This document shows positions 1-7,215 of a stretch of 7,611 nucleotides of DNA, one piece after another. The stretch covers positions 1 to 7,611 of the forward strand of contig JAUSLB010000027.1 in NCBI GenBank assembly GCA_030646655.1. The letters run 5' to 3'. Below the pieces are notes generated by a model that was not told where the DNA came from, did no database searches, and worked only from the letters and a program-made list of their open reading frames with translations. A program made the translations under genes and the position numbers. Position 1 is the first letter of the stretch, and each line of letters opens with the position of its first letter. This stretch comes from Deltaproteobacteria bacterium. Lineage in GTDB: Bacteria > Desulfobacterota > GWC2-55-46.

Positions 1-1
1 G

Positions 2-352
2 CTCTTGTCAGTTGTCGGCTATCTGCCACATTTAAGCGGGTGCGTAGTCTGCAAAAAAAATGGCGAGGCCGGGCCGATAAAGAAGTTCAGCTCAGAGAAG
101 GGCGGGGTTGTATGCAGCAGGTGCTCAGGCGGGCTTTTGAATCTGGTCCCCATCTCCCCGGCTACCGCTGGGCTCCTGTCTATGGCCGCCAGGATGGATA
201 CGGATAAGCTTATGAGGCTTAAGCCGGGCGCGTCCTTCATAGAGGAAGGCGAAAGGCTTTTATACGATTTCATAAAGTTCCAGCTCGGCAGGGAGCTTAA
301 GACAAAGAGGTTCATGGATAAGATGAGGAGCGCGGGTACAAGGGCGCTTTGA
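2..352 (+). CDS. recO: DNA repair protein RecO, C-terminal part (5' end outside window)
   Basis: RecO works with RecF and RecR to load RecA onto SSB-coated single-stranded DNA during recombinational repair. Only about the last 116 codons are present. The reading frame is open to the window edge, so the TTG at position 5 is not taken as the start. Seen in the sequence: the run GYLPHLSGCVVC followed by FSSEKGGVVCSRC, a pair of CxxC motifs about 20 residues apart that match the zinc-binding C-terminal domain of RecO, then a helical tail with FIKFQLGRELKTKRFMDKM typical of RecO ends. The gene order recO-glyQ on one strand supports the call, since it recurs in several Gram-negative lineages (recalled, not checked). 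The stop is followed by T-rich sequence but no convincing terminator stem. The family call is fairly firm; the N-terminal OB-fold domain cannot be checked. Confidence 0.85.
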   Translation, partial: LLSVVGYLPHLSGCVVCKKNGEAGPIKKFSSEKGGVVCSRCSGGLLNLVPISPATAGLLSMAARMDTDKLMRLKPGASFIEEGERLLYDFIKFQLGRELKTKRFMDKMRSAGTRAL

Positions 353-525
353 GCTTTTTTGGTTTTTTATTCTCTTTTGGTATTTCGGGGGATTTACTGA
401 TTTCTTTTTAAGGCTTCTTTTGACCGTGGGGGGGGAGCCGGATTTTTTGTAAAATAGGTTTTTATCCCTCGCAGGGTTAAAAATAAGGCGGGCTCCGGTC
501 CTGCCTTCGGATAAGGAGGACAACA
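353..525 (+). other. recO-glyQ intergenic region with G-tract and leader hairpins
   Basis: This 173-bp gap has no credible ORF. It holds T-rich stretches (353-420), an uninterrupted run of eight G (428-435), a small hairpin CCCT-cgc-AGGG near 467-477, and a stem GGCGGG (487-492) with CCTGCC (500-505) containing one G:U wobble, which would sit just before the glyQ Shine-Dalgarno. GGAGCC (434-439) could also pair with GGCTCC (491-496). No well-spaced -35/-10 pair was found, so glyQ may be read from the recO transcript. No T-box features were recognised. Confidence 0.4.
513..520 (+). promoter_or_regulatory. Strong ribosome-binding site of glyQ
   Basis: AAGGAGGA at 513-520, with six bases between GGAGG and the ATG at 526. 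This is a near-ideal Shine-Dalgarno and fixes the glyQ start. Confidence 0.85.
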
Positions 526-1407
526 ATGTATTTTCAGGACGTCATTTTAAACCTTCAGAAGTTCTGGGCTGAGAGGGGCTGCGTGCTCCACCAGCCCTAC
601 GATATGGAGAAGGGGGCCGGCACATTCCACCCTGCCACATTCCTGAGGGTCCTCGGGCCTGAGCCTTGGAAGGCGGCTTATGTCGAGCCATCCCGGAGGC
701 CTACGGACGGCAGGTACGGCGAGAACCCGAATAGATTACAGCACTATTACCAGTTTCAGGTGATATTGAAGCCCTCGCCTGACGATATACAGGACATCTA
801 TCTCGACAGCCTAAGGAGCCTCGGCATAGACCCGCTCGCGCACGACATAAGGTTCGTTGAGGACGATTGGGAGTCCCCCACCCTCGGAGCTTGGGGCCTC
901 GGCTGGGAGGTCTGGCTTGACGGCATGGAGATAACACAGTTCACGTACTTCCAGCAGGCGGGAGGGATAGATTTAAAGCCCGTATCAGGCGAGATAACAT
1001 ACGGCCTTGAGCGCATAACAATGTATCTGCAGGGCGTTGATAACGTATATGACCTTAAGTGGACAAAGGACATAAAATACGGCGATGTGCATTTAAGGGG
1101 GGAGATAGAGTTCTCGCGCTACAACTTCGAAGAGGCCGATACGACGATGCTCTTTAAGCTCTTCGACATGTACGAGAAGGAGTGCTTCAGGCTTCAGGAA
1201 AAGGGGCTTTTCCTCCCGGCATACGATTATTGCCTAAAGTGCTCGCATACATTTAACCTATTGGACGCGCGCGGCGCGATAAGCGTAGCAGAGCGGACGC
1301 GCTTCATCGGAAGGGTGAGGGCGCTCGCGAGAGGCTGCGCCGAGGGGTATCTAAAGACGAGGGAGGAGATGGGCTTCCCGCTGCTGCGTGAAAAAGTGGC
1401 AGGATAA
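526..1407 (+). CDS. glyQ: Glycyl-tRNA synthetase alpha subunit
   Basis: Catalytic subunit of the bacterial alpha2beta2 glycyl-tRNA synthetase, which charges tRNA-Gly with glycine using ATP in the cytoplasm. The product is 293 residues; E. coli GlyQ is about 303. It aligns with GlyQ throughout: [23 protein letters not shown] near residues 26-48, the class II motif-2 region [19 protein letters not shown] near 52-70, [46 protein letters not shown] near 107-135, [11 protein letters not shown] and [13 protein letters not shown] near 155-168, and the C-terminal helical part with [21 protein letters not shown]. The start is set by a strong Shine-Dalgarno. What is odd is the context: glyS, encoding the beta subunit needed for tRNA recognition, normally follows directly, but here the next gene is convergent phoU. 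glyS is presumably elsewhere in the genome. Nothing in the coding sequence suggests decay. Confidence 0.97.
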   Translation: MYFQDVILNLQKFWAERGCVLHQPYDMEKGAGTFHPATFLRVLGPEPWKAAYVEPSRRPTDGRYGENPNRLQHYYQFQVILKPSPDDIQDIYLDSLRSLGIDPLAHDIRFVEDDWESPTLGAWGLGWEVWLDGMEITQFTYFQQAGGIDLKPVSGEITYGLERITMYLQGVDNVYDLKWTKDIKYGDVHLRGEIEFSRYNFEEADTTMLFKLFDMYEKECFRLQEKGLFLPAYDYCLKCSHTFNLLDARGAISVAERTRFIGRVRALARGCAEGYLKTREEMGFPLLREKVAG

Positions 1408-1414
1408 GCCTTTT

Positions 1415-1537
1415 TTCACGCTACTAAACGCCCATCTGCGTTGTCAGGCCTGCGGGCTTAAATCCTCACATACACAAAAAGTATGCTGCGGTTTAATCCC
1501 TTGTCCTTCCTATCATCTGGGCGTTTAATAGCGTGAA
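1415..1537. repeat. 123-bp imperfect palindromic element (MITE-like) between glyQ and phoU
   Basis: The terminal arms are 20 bp each, 1415-1434 and 1518-1537, and pair as an inverted repeat at 19 of 20 positions; the mismatch is C1424 against A1528. The centre holds a smaller hairpin, CATAC (1469-1473) and GTATG (1481-1485) around a 7-base loop. Its midpoint (1477) coincides with the midpoint of the whole element (1476), so the element is one long imperfect palindrome. It fills most of the gap between two convergent genes and encodes nothing. It could be a non-autonomous mobile repeat, a bidirectional transcription barrier, or both. No target-site duplication is evident, and no T-run directly follows an arm on the phoU side. 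Copy number in the genome would decide its nature. Confidence 0.7.
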
Positions 1538-1573
1538 CAATAAACCCTGAGAGAAATTAAAAGCACTGAGGAA

Positions 1574-2239
1574 CTAGTACTTCGACACGTTCATCTCCTC
1601 CATCTTGCCCGTGACCATATAAACCACCCTCTCCGCTATGTTCGTGACCCTGTCCGCTATGCGCTCGAGGTTGTGGGCGCCCCAGATAAGGTATGTGGCG
1701 TCCTTTATAATCTTGGGGTCATTGACCATCATCATCACAAGCTCGTTATAGATAGCGTCATAAAGCGCGTCTACCTCGTCGTCCTCGTTGCAGATCTTCT
1801 TCGCTGTCTCAATATCCCTGTCAACGAACGCCTTCATGCACCTCTGTAGCATGGATAGGCCCTTGTCCGCCATCTTCGGCATGTCTATGAGGGGCTTTAC
1901 CAGAGGGGCGTCCCCGATTGCGACGCTTATCTTGGCGATCCCCTCGGCGTGGTCGCCTATGCGCTCGAGGTCGGTTATAATATTGATGATAGCGGCAAGC
2001 GTCCTTAGATCCACTGCCATCGGCTGCTGAGTGGCTATGAGCCTTATGCACCGCTCCTCAATGTCGAAGCGCTTTTGATTTATCTGAATGTCGTTCTTCA
2101 CTATCTTTTTGGACTTCTCCATGTCCCTGCTCTTCAGGGCCTCCATCGAGTCCTTTACGGCGGCCCCGACCATCACGGCCATCTGCTGGACCTCGTCCTG
2201 AACTTCCTTCAAAGCCTTGTGGTAAGCCTCGCGCGTCAT
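1574..2239 (-). CDS. phoU: Phosphate-specific transport system accessory protein PhoU
   Basis: PhoU is a cytoplasmic, peripheral negative regulator that links the Pst transporter to the PhoR/PhoB two-component system and keeps the Pho regulon off when phosphate is sufficient. The product is 221 residues, slightly shorter than E. coli PhoU (about 241). Two PhoU domains are visible, each a three-helix bundle with the metal-binding signature: DLERIGDHAEGIAK near residues 90-103 and NLERIADRVTNIAERVVYMVTG near 190-211. The segment CIRLIATQQPMAVDLRTLAAIINIITD near 64-90 is characteristic. It is the last gene of the pst operon, 26 bp after the pstB stop. The ATG at 2239 is preceded by AAGGAGGG at 2243-2250. 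The family is certain from the sequence; PhoR is not in the window, so the signalling role is from family knowledge. Confidence 0.97.
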   Translation of the reverse strand: MTREAYHKALKEVQDEVQQMAVMVGAAVKDSMEALKSRDMEKSKKIVKNDIQINQKRFDIEERCIRLIATQQPMAVDLRTLAAIINIITDLERIGDHAEGIAKISVAIGDAPLVKPLIDMPKMADKGLSMLQRCMKAFVDRDIETAKKICNEDDEVDALYDAIYNELVMMMVNDPKIIKDATYLIWGAHNLERIADRVTNIAERVVYMVTGKMEEMNVSKY

Positions 2240-2242
2240 CTT

Positions 2243-2269
2243 CCCTCCTTAATGGTTAAAGGCCATTAA
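2243..2269 (-). promoter_or_regulatory. pstB-phoU junction: hairpin touching the phoU ribosome-binding site
   Basis: Seven-base arms TTAATGG (2249-2255) and CCATTAA (2263-2269) form a perfect inverted repeat around a 7-base loop. On the mRNA the stem spans the pstB stop codon (2268-2266), and its 3' arm includes the first two A of the phoU Shine-Dalgarno AAGGAGGG (2250-2243). It might adjust phoU translation relative to pstB or pause RNase. There is no T-run after it, so it is not a terminator. The regulatory role is inference. Confidence 0.45.
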
Positions 2270-3021
2270 CCGAACCTTCCGGTTATATAATCCTCTGTCA
2301 ATTTATTCGAAGGCGCGGTGAATATCTTCTGAGTGTAGTCGAACTCTATCATCTCGCCCATCATGAAAAACCCCGTAAATTCCGAGACCCTCGCGGCCTG
2401 CTGCATATTGTGAGTGACTATAACGACAGTATAGGTCTTTTTTAAATCAGTCATCAAGTCTTCTATCTTTGCCGTAGCCACAGGGTCGAGAGCGGAGCAG
2501 GGCTCGTCCATGAGGATAACCTCCGGCTCTACCGCGACCGCTCTCGCAATGCAGAGCCTCTGCTGCTGGCCTCCTGAAAGCGACAAGGCAGGCTCGTTCA
2601 ACCTGTCTTTTATCTCATCCCAGAGCGCGGAGTCTTTTAACGCCTTCTCGACCCTCAAGGATATCTCCTTTTTCTTCTTTATGCCCATGAGCTTGAGCCC
2701 GAAGGCGACGTTCTCGTATATCGACATGGGGAACGGGGTCGGCTTCTGGAAGACCATCCCGACCTTGCTCCTTAGCTTTATAAGGTCAAGCCCCTTCTCG
2801 AGGATGTTCCTGCCGTCGAGTATTATCTCGCCCTCGTAGCGGTTTCCCGGATACAGGTCGTGCATCCTGTTTACGCACCTTAGGAATGTCGTCTTCCCGC
2901 ATCCCGAAGGGCCTATGAGGGCCGTTATCTCCTTCTCCCGTACGGATAAGTTTATATTCTTCAGGGCCTGCTTAGTCCCGTAATAGAAGTTTAAATCTTT
3001 TATCTTTACCTTATCGTTCAT
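2266..3021 (-). CDS. pstB: Phosphate ABC transporter ATP-binding protein PstB
   Basis: Cytoplasmic ATPase of the PstSCAB phosphate importer; a dimer hydrolyses ATP to drive uptake through PstC/PstA. The product is 251 residues, close to the usual 250-260. All ABC motifs are present and intact: Walker [10 protein letters not shown] at 37-45, Q-loop glutamine at 92 in [20 protein letters not shown] (the [10 protein letters not shown] segment is typical of PstB), signature LSGGQQQR at 148-155, Walker B VILMDE at 168-173 with SALDP, and the switch histidine in VTHN at 204. The start was chosen at 3021 rather than an upstream in-frame start at 3105. From 3021 the protein begins [15 protein letters not shown] as PstB should, and the ATG overlaps the pstA TGA as ATGA, implying translational coupling. 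The extra upstream residues are only pstA read in another frame. Confidence 0.97.
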   Translation of the reverse strand: MNDKVKIKDLNFYYGTKQALKNINLSVREKEITALIGPSGCGKTTFLRCVNRMHDLYPGNRYEGEIILDGRNILEKGLDLIKLRSKVGMVFQKPTPFPMSIYENVAFGLKLMGIKKKKEISLRVEKALKDSALWDEIKDRLNEPALSLSGGQQQRLCIARAVAVEPEVILMDEPCSALDPVATAKIEDLMTDLKKTYTVVIVTHNMQQAARVSEFTGFFMMGEMIEFDYTQKIFTAPSNKLTEDYITGRFG

Positions 3022-3863
3022 CTCGGGCTTCTCCGGGTAACAAGTAATCTTGCGAAGATCGTTACGAGCAGCACCGTTGCGGTAATAATGAGGGCCGCTC
3101 CCCATGCCTTTGTGTGCCAGTCCTCATAAGGCCCCAATGCGTAATTGAATATAGTGACGGTCAGGGTCGCGGTGGGCTCGGCCACATTAAAGTTCCAGAA
3201 GGAGTTATTGAAGGAGGTAAAAAGCAGCGGAGCCGTCTCTCCCGATACCCTCGCGACGGCCAGGAGAACGCCCGTTGTTATCCCCCTTATCGCCCCCCTG
3301 TAGACCACATGGACGGTAACCTTCCAGTGGGGCGCGCCGAGGGCGAGGGCCGCCTCTCTTGTGGAGTCAGGCACGAGCTTTAAGACCTCTTCCGCCGTCC
3401 TTACTATGACGGGCAGCATTATGATAGAGAGCGCCACAGCCCCGGCTATGGCGCTAAACCCGCCGAGGGGTTTTACCAGTATGGCATAGACGAATAAGCC
3501 TATTACAATGGAAGGGGCGCTTACGAGGATATCGGAGAGGAACCTCACGACCGAAGCGGTACCGCTCTTCCTCCCGTATTCGGAAAGGTAAGTGCCGGCG
3601 AGTATCCCCGAGGGCACGCCTATGACGGTGGCAACCACAGTAACGAAGATCGTGCCGAGGATAGCGTGCGCGAGCCCGCCGCCCTCGGCGCCGGGCGGGA
3701 CCGGGAGCTCAGTAAAGAACGCCCAGTTGAGCGCGGGAAGGCCGAGAGTTATCACATCCTTTAATATCCAGAACAGGAAAAAGATCCCGAAGCCCGCGGA
3801 AAGGAGCGACACCGTAAGGGCGAGGAGGTTATAGAATTTGCGCCTTAGATAAAAAAAGTTCAA
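3018..3863 (-). CDS. pstA: Phosphate ABC transporter permease PstA
   Basis: Inner-membrane permease subunit that pairs with PstC to form the phosphate channel. The product is 281 residues, within the family range. Hydrophobic segments are visible near residues 13-38, 65-95, 108-130, 135-155, 195-215 and 250-273. The ABC permease EAA loop that docks onto PstB is [30 protein letters not shown], near 169-198, followed by the conserved [11 protein letters not shown]. The start assigned is a TTG at 3863, 34 bp after the pstC stop. No ATG or GTG exists upstream in frame, and the protein beginning [12 protein letters not shown] has the basic N-terminus expected before the first membrane helix. The only upstream match to a ribosome-binding site is a weak GGGG, so the exact start is less certain than the gene. 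The end overlaps pstB by four bases. Confidence 0.94.
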   Translation of the reverse strand: MNFFYLRRKFYNLLALTVSLLSAGFGIFFLFWILKDVITLGLPALNWAFFTELPVPPGAEGGGLAHAILGTIFVTVVATVIGVPSGILAGTYLSEYGRKSGTASVVRFLSDILVSAPSIVIGLFVYAILVKPLGGFSAIAGAVALSIIMLPVIVRTAEEVLKLVPDSTREAALALGAPHWKVTVHVVYRGAIRGITTGVLLAVARVSGETAPLLFTSFNNSFWNFNVAEPTATLTVTIFNYALGPYEDWHTKAWGAALIITATVLLVTIFARLLVTRRSPR

Positions 3864-3897
3864 AATAGCTACCCCGGAATTATTACACGAAAGAACC

Positions 3898-4836
3898 TTA
3901 TAAATTCCCTCCCTTGTAAGAAAAGCCCCCTATGAGGAACTTCGCCAGGACAAGGACTATGAAGGTAATAACAAAGAGTATCAGCCCGAGCGCTACGAGG
4001 CTTGACAGATACAGCGGGTCAACCGCCTCCGTAAACTCGTTGGCAAGCGTCGCCGAGATCGACGTGGCCGGGTCGAGGAGGGCATGGCTGATCTCGTGCG
4101 AGTTGCCGATGACGAACGTTACCGCCATCGTCTCTCCTAAAGCCCTCCCAAGCCCCAGTATTACAGCCCCAATTATCCCTGACCTCGTATAGGGTATCAC
4201 AACCTTCCTTATTACCTCCCATTTTGTCGCGCCTACTCCGTAGCCCGACTCCTTCAGCATAGGCGGGACCATCTGGAACACATCCCTTGATACCGATGAG
4301 ATGAACGGGATTATCATTATCGCGAGAATGAACCCCGCGGGGAGCATCCCGATCCCGAGGGGAGCGCCGTTAAATATCGGGATAAAGCCGAGGTACTCTA
4401 TTATCCACGGCTCGACATGGTCGGATAAGAACGGGGCGAACACAAACAGCCCCCACATCCCGTATATGATGGAGGGGATGGACGCGAGGAGCTCTATAGC
4501 CGTGCCTATCGGGCCCTTAAACCCCTTGGGCGCCATCTCTGTAAGGAATATGGCGATGCCGAGGCTTATGGGCACGGCTATTACGATGGCGATTATCGAG
4601 GATACGATCGTGCCGTAAACGGACGGAAGCGCCCCGAACTCGAGCCGTACAGGGTCCCAAGAGGAGCTTACGAGGAATTTAAGGCCGAACTTTTTTATCG
4701 CCGGGAGGGACTCTTTAAAAAGGACGGCGAATATGAAGAGCATCAGGACTACTACGGATATCGCGAAGAAATAGGAGACGCCCCTGAAGACAGCGTCCCC
4801 GATCTTATCCGCCTTATGTCTTTCGAGCAGGGCCAT
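3898..4836 (-). CDS. pstC: Phosphate ABC transporter permease PstC
   Basis: Inner-membrane permease subunit, partner of PstA in the phosphate channel. The product is 312 residues, normal for PstC. Features seen: a cytoplasmic N-terminus ending near residue 15, a first membrane helix near 18-42, the periplasmic segment SSSWDPVRLEFGALPSVYGT near 57-76 (the W-P-FG-LP-GT pattern is typical of PstC), further helices near 72-100, 110-135 and 160-185, and the EAA loop KESGYGVGATKWEVIRKVVIPYTRSGIIGAVILGLGRALGETMAV (about 194-238, key residues E-G-A-W and GETMAV). A last helix lies near 277-302. The ATG at 4836 lies 48 bp after the pstS stop. No strong Shine-Dalgarno is seen before it, so translation is probably modest or coupled. 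It is the second gene of the operon. Confidence 0.96.
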   Translation of the reverse strand: MALLERHKADKIGDAVFRGVSYFFAISVVVLMLFIFAVLFKESLPAIKKFGLKFLVSSSWDPVRLEFGALPSVYGTIVSSIIAIVIAVPISLGIAIFLTEMAPKGFKGPIGTAIELLASIPSIIYGMWGLFVFAPFLSDHVEPWIIEYLGFIPIFNGAPLGIGMLPAGFILAIMIIPFISSVSRDVFQMVPPMLKESGYGVGATKWEVIRKVVIPYTRSGIIGAVILGLGRALGETMAVTFVIGNSHEISHALLDPATSISATLANEFTEAVDPLYLSSLVALGLILFVITFIVLVLAKFLIGGFSYKGGNL

Positions 4837-4884
4837 AATTATTTCAGGATACTACAAAAGAAACATTCGGGCAAACAGGAAAGC

Positions 4885-5919
4885 TCATCTCTTCCAGAGG
4901 GCCTGCCCCTTGCACTTAATTTCCCTTGCCCATGCCTCTTCCATTATCTCAGAGACGTTTTTCGGTATCGGGACATAGTCGAGGGATTTGGCCATCTCAG
5001 CCCCGTCCCTGTATGCCCAGTCGAAAAAGCCGAGTACAATCTTAGCCTTTCCGCACTCTTCCGGCTGGCGGTGGATTATGATGAATGTGGCGCCGGAAAT
5101 CGGCCACGAGTTCTTCCCGGGCTGATCCGTCAGGACTACATAGAAGCCGGGCGCGTTCCTCCAGTCAGCGGAAGCGGCAGCGGCGCCGAAGGACTCTATC
5201 GAGGGGTCTACGAAGGCTTTGTCCCTGTTCTGGAGTTTCGTATGGGTAAGCTTATTCTGGACGGCGTATGCGTATTCGATGTAGCCTATCGACCCTTTTA
5301 TCCTTTTTACATACGCGGCAACACCTTCGTTGCCCTTGCCGCCGACCCCTGCGGGCCACTTTACGGCCGTGCCGAAGCCCGCCTTGTCGTGCCAGTCTTT
5401 GCTTACCTTATCCAGGTAGTTCGTGAAGATCCAGGTGGTGCCGCTCCCGTCAGAGCGGTGCACTACGGTTATCTTATCGTCCGGCATAGCCGCCCCGGCG
5501 TTGAGCTCCGTTATCCGCTTGTCGTTCCATTTGTTTATCTTGCCGAGGAATATGTCAGCCAAGAGATCGGGGGTAAGCTTAATCTGCCCGGGGCTTATGC
5601 CTTTTAAATTCACGACAGGCACCACCCCGCCTATCGTCATGGGGAACTGGAATAGCCCGGCTTCGCTCAGCTCCTTTGCGGTTAGAGGAGCGTCGCTCGC
5701 CCCGAAATCGACCGTCTTTTCCTTTATCTGCCTTATGCCTCCGCCGCTGCCGATAGACTGGTAGTTCAGCTTAAGCCCTGTCTTTTTAGCGTATTCGTAG
5801 GCCCACTTCGAGTACAGCGGGTAGGGGAATGTCGCGCCCGCGCCGTTAATGAGGGTATCGGCAAATGAGCCCCCTGCCATAAGTAGTATCAGTGTAACCG
5901 CAAGCAATACCTTTTTCAT
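4885..5919 (-). CDS. pstS: Periplasmic phosphate-binding protein PstS
   Basis: High-affinity periplasmic receptor that delivers inorganic phosphate to PstCA. The product is 344 residues, close to E. coli PstS (346). A signal peptide with KK, a hydrophobic core and GGSFA occupies residues 1-20, with cleavage expected before D21; there is no lipobox Cys. The phosphate site is intact: GAGATFPYPLY with T30 and F31, SIGSGGG with S58, DFGASD with D76, and VHRSDGSGTT with R155, S159, G160 and T161. These correspond to E. coli T10, F11, S38, D56, R135, S139, G140 and T141 at a constant offset of 20. The aspartate at position 76 argues for phosphate rather than molybdate or tungstate as ligand. The ATG at 5919 is preceded by AGAGGAT at 5925-5931. 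It is the first gene of the operon, downstream of a Pho box. Confidence 0.97.
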   Translation of the reverse strand: MKKVLLAVTLILLMAGGSFADTLINGAGATFPYPLYSKWAYEYAKKTGLKLNYQSIGSGGGIRQIKEKTVDFGASDAPLTAKELSEAGLFQFPMTIGGVVPVVNLKGISPGQIKLTPDLLADIFLGKINKWNDKRITELNAGAAMPDDKITVVHRSDGSGTTWIFTNYLDKVSKDWHDKAGFGTAVKWPAGVGGKGNEGVAAYVKRIKGSIGYIEYAYAVQNKLTHTKLQNRDKAFVDPSIESFGAAAASADWRNAPGFYVVLTDQPGKNSWPISGATFIIIHRQPEECGKAKIVLGFFDWAYRDGAEMAKSLDYVPIPKNVSEIMEEAWAREIKCKGQALWKR

Positions 5920-6032
5920 CTATTATCCTCTTTTTCTTTTTTCCATAATTTAGCAGAGAATTGTTACAGCCGTGTTACAGGACTGTTAAGGGATTATGAA
6001 AAATCAGCAGGCTGCGGAAAAGGCCTATCCTG
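5920..6032. other. Gap between porin tail and pstS
   Basis: This 113-bp stretch holds the pstS ribosome-binding site, its -10 and its Pho box. Upstream of the box, 6000-6030 contains short GC-rich self-complementary pieces (around CAGC-AG-GCTG near 6005-6014) next to a T-run on the minus strand. This could be at best a weak terminator for the porin transcript; some read-through from the porin into pst is possible. Confidence 0.5.
5944..5991 (-). promoter_or_regulatory. PhoB-dependent promoter of pstSCAB-phoU (triple-repeat Pho box and extended -10)
   Basis: On the plus strand three direct repeats recur every 11 bp: TGTTACAG at 5962-5969, TGTTACAG at 5973-5980 and TGTTAAGG at 5984-5991. Read in the direction of pstS these are CTGTAACA units separated by three bases, which matches the known PhoB box pattern (CTGTCAT-type 7-mers with 11-bp periodicity). 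The two promoter-proximal copies are identical and the distal one is degenerate. Nine bases downstream is a -10 candidate TAAATT (5952-5947) preceded by TGC, an extended -10. There is no -35 box, as expected for a promoter where PhoB substitutes for it. The repeats and spacing are seen directly; activation by PhoB under phosphate starvation is from family knowledge. Confidence 0.88.
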
Positions 6033-6150
6033 TCAGAAGTATATCTGCCCCTGTATCTGTATTACATCCTTTTTGTCATCGTTAGCAAGCCTCCCTGAGG
6101 CGTTATTCCCGAACCTCGAATGCACCCAGTTAGCGGAAGCCGAGGCTGTT
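6033..6150 (-). pseudogene. Out-of-frame C-terminal tail of the porin (last beta strands and terminal Phe)
   Basis: After the porin frame stops at 6130, a frame shifted by one base continues to a TGA at 6033. It encodes SANWVHSRFGNN...DDKKDVIQIQGQIYF. This is what a porin of this family should end with: an alternating polar/hydrophobic last strand and a C-terminal phenylalanine, the outer-membrane assembly signal read by BamA. From 7191 to 6033 is 1159 bases, which is 386 codons plus one base. A single extra base, placed between about 6132 and 6150, therefore restores a 385-residue protein. Sequencing or assembly error, a real mutation, or recoding could each explain it. No slippery homopolymer lies at the site, although the stop context CGC-TAA-C could be tested for +1 shifting. 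Confidence 0.82.
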
Positions 6151-7191
6151 GCCCTTAAAGTACCAGTTGAGGCCAACGGTCGTATTTTCCTCTTTTTTGC
6201 CGGCCTCCTTTGAGTCCTGATCATACTCCTCGTAGCGCAGCGCCGGCTCTAAATTGAGCCCTTCTATGAAGTAGCCTGCCTGCAAAGACCAGCCTCCGGG
6301 CATCGTATCCTTTATCGCAGGGTCTCCGGAATTTATCTCCCACTCTATGTATTCAAGCCCGGCGCTAAGGCCTTTGTAGCGGCCTGAGAGGTCTGCGCCC
6401 CAGAGTTGCCTTTTTTCTTTAAAATCGTTCTCGCTGTATGCTATATGGCTCTGGAACGCGTAATCAGCCCCAAGCGTAAGGTGGCTTCCTGCGCCGAGGT
6501 GTGCGTCGCTCTTTTTATCCTCCGCAAGACCCGGGGGGGATACCTCAAACCTTAAAGCCAAAAGAGGGTCAGCGCTCTGAACGGTCCTCCCCGTCTCTAT
6601 CGAATCCCCGTTATGCCAGCCGTCGGCTACAGCCGCCTCGTATGCCAGCATGCCCTTGTTAAGCCTTCCCTTTATGGCCATCTTGGGCTGGTAATAGGCG
6701 TCGGTCTTGCCGAAAACATTCTTCGCGGCCTCTGTAGACGAAGGGTTCTCTATAAGAAGCCTTTTTGCAGATGAAAGAAGTGATACCCTTGAATAAGGGA
6801 GCTTCTCTTTTCCAATGATAAATGTATATGCCTCATCAGGCGCCCATTCGATATAAGCCATGTGCAGGGCGGCCTCGTTGGTGTTGCCGCTCTTGTCCCA
6901 CTTATCCGCCCTTAAAGTCAGATTATATCTGACGGAGTCAGAAAAAAGATGCCCGGTAAGCTCGATGCGCGCCCTTCTAAAGTAGAAGTCAGTATCAGTA
7001 TCGTAGGCGCTCCCGTCCTTTTCTTTTATTATATCACCGTAATCGACCCTCGGCTGAAGCCTTATCCTGATATTGAGTTCAGAGCCGTTCGAGCTTATGG
7101 TCAAGCCCTTTGATCCTCCGTTGTCCCCGGCAAACGCAGGGCCGGAGAAAAGGAGTCCTGATATAAAAGCTCCCAAAAGTAACTTCTTCAA
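6130..7191 (-). CDS. Phosphate-selective porin O/P family outer-membrane protein, frameshifted near its 3' end
   Basis: Predicted outer-membrane channel for small oxyanions. The open frame gives 353 residues. Residues 1-21 are a signal peptide (MKKLLLGAF...GPAFA, cleavage before G22). Then come alternating beta strands typical of the OprP/OprO family: LNIRIRLQPRVDYGD near 39-53, FYFRRARIELTGHLFSDSVRYNLTLRAD near 69-96, AYIEWAPDEAYTFIIGKEKLPYSR near 112-135, MAIKGRLNKGMLAYEAAVADGW near 171-192, and NTTVGLNWYFKGN near 337-349. The frame then ends in four odd residues (LGFR) without the terminal aromatic residue a porin needs; the missing tail is in the next frame. The start is TTG at 7191 with AAGGA eight bases upstream, and the signal peptide fits this start. 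The family often sits with pst genes and passes phosphate. Here the leader suggests a molybdenum/tungsten cofactor riboswitch, so molybdate or tungstate is an alternative substrate. Substrate is unproven. Confidence 0.82.
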   Translation of the reverse strand: MKKLLLGAFISGLLFSGPAFAGDNGGSKGLTISSNGSELNIRIRLQPRVDYGDIIKEKDGSAYDTDTDFYFRRARIELTGHLFSDSVRYNLTLRADKWDKSGNTNEAALHMAYIEWAPDEAYTFIIGKEKLPYSRVSLLSSAKRLLIENPSSTEAAKNVFGKTDAYYQPKMAIKGRLNKGMLAYEAAVADGWHNGDSIETGRTVQSADPLLALRFEVSPPGLAEDKKSDAHLGAGSHLTLGADYAFQSHIAYSENDFKEKRQLWGADLSGRYKGLSAGLEYIEWEINSGDPAIKDTMPGGWSLQAGYFIEGLNLEPALRYEEYDQDSKEAGKKEENTTVGLNWYFKGNSLGFR

Positions 7192-7215
7192 AATCTTATC
7201 CTTTTAAAAAGTAAT

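Noticed and set aside
5..7. TTG at position 5 as start of the first gene
   Set aside because: The frame is open to the window edge and the protein begins in the middle of the RecO C-terminal domain, so the gene starts outside the window.
420..455. Promoter for glyQ: TTGACC (420-425) and TAAAAT (450-455)
   Set aside because: The 24-base spacer is far too long for a sigma70 promoter and no better-spaced pair was found.
3022..3105. Upstream in-frame start for pstB giving a 279-residue protein
   Set aside because: The added residues are pstA sequence in another frame. The ATG at 3021 overlaps the pstA stop (ATGA) and gives the normal PstB length and N-terminus.
4816..5607. 263-codon plus-strand open frame opposite pstS and the start of pstC
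   Set aside because: It lies antisense to pstS, whose family identity and conserved binding residues are clear. The frame is open because of the codon bias of the real gene, and its product has no recognisable motif.
6033..6224. Separate 63-codon gene beginning at 6224
   Set aside because: Its second half is the missing porin C-terminus and its first half overlaps good porin sequence in the correct frame, so it is a frameshift fragment, not an independent gene.
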